Part shown: piece after piece, positions 13,067-14,979 of the stretch
How positions within the stretch are numbered: position 1 is the first letter of the stretch
How the letters are laid out: every line of letters begins with the position of its first letter
Source of the DNA: CAZFCK01 sp964517355
GTDB lineage: Bacteria > Desulfobacterota > Desulfovibrionia > Desulfovibrionales > Desulfovibrionaceae
DNA length: 14,979 nucleotides
NCBI GenBank assembly: GCA_964517355.1
Contig: CAZFCK010000111.1
Location: 1-14,979 of the forward strand
Direction of reading: 5' to 3'
Made by a program: the position numbers and the translations under genes
The notes under the pieces: generated by a model
Database searches by the model: none
What the model was told of the DNA's origin: nothing
What the model saw: only the letters and a program-made list of their open reading frames with translations

Positions 13067-14929
13067 ATGTTCAAGTGCATTAATTCTCCCGTGGTTCCAC
13101 TTGTGCTGGCCGCCATATGCCTCTGCTTTCCGGTGGCGCCGGAAGCGGAAGCCATGGACCGGCAAATCCCGGCCATCTGGCGGCCATTGGCGGCGCGCTT
13201 GGAACAAGACGGTTTTTCACGAGAAGAACTCTCGACGCTCTTTGCCGATCCGATCATGCAATACGACCCCAAGCCCCTCCGTGGCAAGCTCCGCAGCCTC
13301 TATCGTTCCGCTTTCTCAGCCAGGAGGTTGAAAAACATACAAAAAAAACTGCAAGAACTCGGTTTTGCCCCGGGCAAGGCGGACGGACAGTTTGGCCCCA
13401 ACACCGCCCTGGCCATCGAAGCCTTTCAGAGGAGGAACGATCTCTCGGTGACGGGACTGCCATCCAGAGACCTTGAGCAGGATCTCGAACGCGCCGCAGG
13501 CGTCTCCCAAGACTCCCGCAGTTGGTATAACGGGGTTTACGATTCCGCAACGCATCCGCTTTGGCTGGCCGAAGCGCGTGAGTTCGCCATTTGCAACCGC
13601 CCCTATTTCCTGTCCATGCAGCGGAAGTATCAGGTTCCGCCGGCCGTCATCGGCGGCATCATCACCATTGAAACCCGCCAGGGCACGTTTCTCGGAAGCA
13701 AGCCCGCGGTCGTCACTCTGGCGAGCATGGCCCTGGGCAGCGATTTCACCCTGATCAAACCGATGTTCAAAGGCATTTCACTTGACGCTCGTCAACTGGA
13801 ATGGCTCAAGGAAACAGCGGCCGCCCGCGCGGATTGGGCATATGATGAATTGACCGCGCTATTGCGGCACACAAAAAACCTTGCCCAGGCTCCCGCTTCC
13901 TGCATCGGTTCTCCTCTGGGCGCAATCGGTATCGCCCAGTTCATGCCGAGCAACGTTGCCAAACACGGCGTTGACGGGGACGGCGACGGCCGTGTGGACC
14001 TCTTCACCCCCGCGGATGCCATACACAGCGCGGGGCGCTATCTGCACGATTATGGCTGGACTTCCGAAACAGTCACCTTGCCCCAAAAAAGAGACGTGTT
14101 GTTCGCCTACAACCACAGCCAGCGCTATGTGAACTCCGTTCTGGCCGTTGCCGCGCATCTGGATCAAATACTGATGCCGCCTCCGAATGGGAGCGCAAAA
14201 GCCCCAATTATTGTCGCCTCTCTTGCGGAAATGCTGCAAGCCGTTCGCCCCGGCGCGCATATACGGTTGCAGGACGGCGATTACGACGTCGCCGCCATGA
14301 AACAAACATCTGCGCAATACGTGCGCTGGATAGGCGGCTCGCCAGTGATTTACGGAGTATCGGATCTGCGCATAAGCGCTCCCGGCCGGGCGCAACTGCG
14401 CAACGCGGCCCCAAACGCCCCACTTTTGGTTTTCGTGCAATGTCCGGGATTGATCCTGGAAAACATCGGGTTCTTCCGCAAGAACAACGCAGAAACGCAA
14501 AAATCAGCTCCATTGTTGGAACTGCAACAGTGCGCCCACACCCTGCTTCGTTTCTGTCGCTTTTCCAACTTCCTGGCTTTGCGAGCCAAGGATTGCCCCG
14601 ACCTGACCCTGGAGCACAGCCTCATACAAGACAGCAATAACGGCGGGCTGGTGCTGGAAAATTGCCGTAACGCATCACTGTGGAATGTGGTTCTACGCGA
14701 TAATGGCAAGGAGCCGCTGCTCAGCGCGTTGAAAAGTCCGGGCATCAGATTGCGGCACGTCTTCCTGCATCATAATGAAAGTGACGAGCGCCCCATGTTC
14801 TCATTGGGTGATTCCGATGTGCGGCTGCAGGAATGCGTGCTGCTGCGCAACACCTTCAAAGGTCTGAGCCTCCCCCAGGACAATCTGCGCAGCAGCGAAC
14901 TTTATGACGCCAAGAACAAATTCAATTAG
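13067..14929 (+). CDS. MltB/Slt35-type lytic transglycosylase with PG-binding and C-terminal beta-helix domains
   Basis: 620 residues. A signal peptide (1-29, ending PEAEA) sends it to the periplasm. An MltB-like N-terminal helix region (about 35-85) is followed by a PG_binding_1 domain (88-143, DGQFGPNTALAIEAFQRR). The catalytic SLT_2-type domain (about 160-375) has IITIETRQGTF with Glu202 as the likely acid, AIGIAQFMPSN (286-296), an EF-hand-like DGDGDGRVD loop (303-311) as in Slt35, and LFAYNHSQRY. It would cleave glycan strands to 1,6-anhydroMurNAc ends. Residues 385-620 form a right-handed beta-helix: an opening AEMLQAVRPGAHIRLQDGDY, then coils of about 21-30 residues. Cys459, Cys489, Cys510 and Cys533 recur at the same coil position. 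GAGGA and a good spacing support the ATG. The beta-helix is not part of standard MltB and may bind a polysaccharide. Confidence 0.88.
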   Translation: MFKCINSPVVPLVLAAICLCFPVAPEAEAMDRQIPAIWRPLAARLEQDGFSREELSTLFADPIMQYDPKPLRGKLRSLYRSAFSARRLKNIQKKLQELGFAPGKADGQFGPNTALAIEAFQRRNDLSVTGLPSRDLEQDLERAAGVSQDSRSWYNGVYDSATHPLWLAEAREFAICNRPYFLSMQRKYQVPPAVIGGIITIETRQGTFLGSKPAVVTLASMALGSDFTLIKPMFKGISLDARQLEWLKETAAARADWAYDELTALLRHTKNLAQAPASCIGSPLGAIGIAQFMPSNVAKHGVDGDGDGRVDLFTPADAIHSAGRYLHDYGWTSETVTLPQKRDVLFAYNHSQRYVNSVLAVAAHLDQILMPPPNGSAKAPIIVASLAEMLQAVRPGAHIRLQDGDYDVAAMKQTSAQYVRWIGGSPVIYGVSDLRISAPGRAQLRNAAPNAPLLVFVQCPGLILENIGFFRKNNAETQKSAPLLELQQCAHTLLRFCRFSNFLALRAKDCPDLTLEHSLIQDSNNGGLVLENCRNASLWNVVLRDNGKEPLLSALKSPGIRLRHVFLHHNESDERPMFSLGDSDVRLQECVLLRNTFKGLSLPQDNLRSSELYDAKNKFN

Positions 14930-14961
14930 AGCATCTCACGCTTGAAAAGCGCTAGATGCTC
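14929..14961 (+). terminator. Intrinsic terminator after the lytic transglycosylase
   Basis: GAGCATCT (14929-14936) pairs perfectly with AGATGCTC (14954-14961). An inner stem CGCTT (14939-14943) with AAGCG (14947-14951) closes on GAA. The hairpin starts at the last base of the stop codon and is followed by TTATGCATTTCTC, an imperfect T-rich tract. Confidence 0.65.
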
Positions 14962-14979
14962 TTATGCATTTCTCTGGAA

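Overview
The window looks like a chromosomal stretch from a Gram-negative bacterium of roughly mid-50s GC. The gene content (a DUF523-DUF1722 fusion, an SDR-DUF2867 fusion, a solitary GspA/ExeA-like ATPase and a PBP1A with an AsmA-like partner) is most like a Desulfobacterota member, possibly Desulfovibrionales. That placement is inferred from gene types, not from any search. I see no rRNA, tRNA, CRISPR array, transposase or phage gene.

Layout. Positions 1-428 are AT-rich and non-coding, with a perfect 29-base palindrome. Four plus-strand genes follow. The first is a TudS-like DUF523 + DUF1722 protein (429-1457). It overlaps by 8 bases an SDR + DUF2867 protein (1450-3000). Next come two polytopic membrane proteins of the same GT-C-like architecture, one ending in MORN repeats (3036-4775) and one ending in TPR repeats (4913-7087). 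After a short convergent gap the minus strand carries a membrane-anchored AAA ATPase with a peptidoglycan-binding tail (8808-7135). A 510-base hairpin-rich intergenic region separates it from a two-gene unit read from right to left: an AsmA-like single-pass membrane protein (12731-11874), coupled by a TGATG junction to a bifunctional penicillin-binding protein 1A (11874-9319). A regulatory region with a sigma70-like promoter then leads to a plus-strand MltB-type lytic transglycosylase (13067-14929), closed by an intrinsic terminator at the window edge.

The right half reads as a cell-wall neighbourhood: PBP1A builds peptidoglycan, the lytic transglycosylase cuts it, and the ATPase probably binds it. 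The lytic transglycosylase is unusual in carrying both an internal peptidoglycan-binding domain and a C-terminal right-handed beta-helix with a cysteine ladder.

The most striking unexplained signal is an intergenic element present three times, always on the plus strand (4812-4859, 8887-8996, 12913-13026). Each copy begins with two hairpins. The two longer copies add a GC-rich third hairpin, an identical TTCCTTATAACTC tract and a fourth hairpin. Stem sequences differ between copies but pairing is kept, which is compensatory change expected of a functional RNA. Two copies lie in the leaders of downstream genes. The third lies where no plus-strand gene follows, so it may belong to a stand-alone RNA. 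I do not recognise it as a known riboswitch or repeat family.
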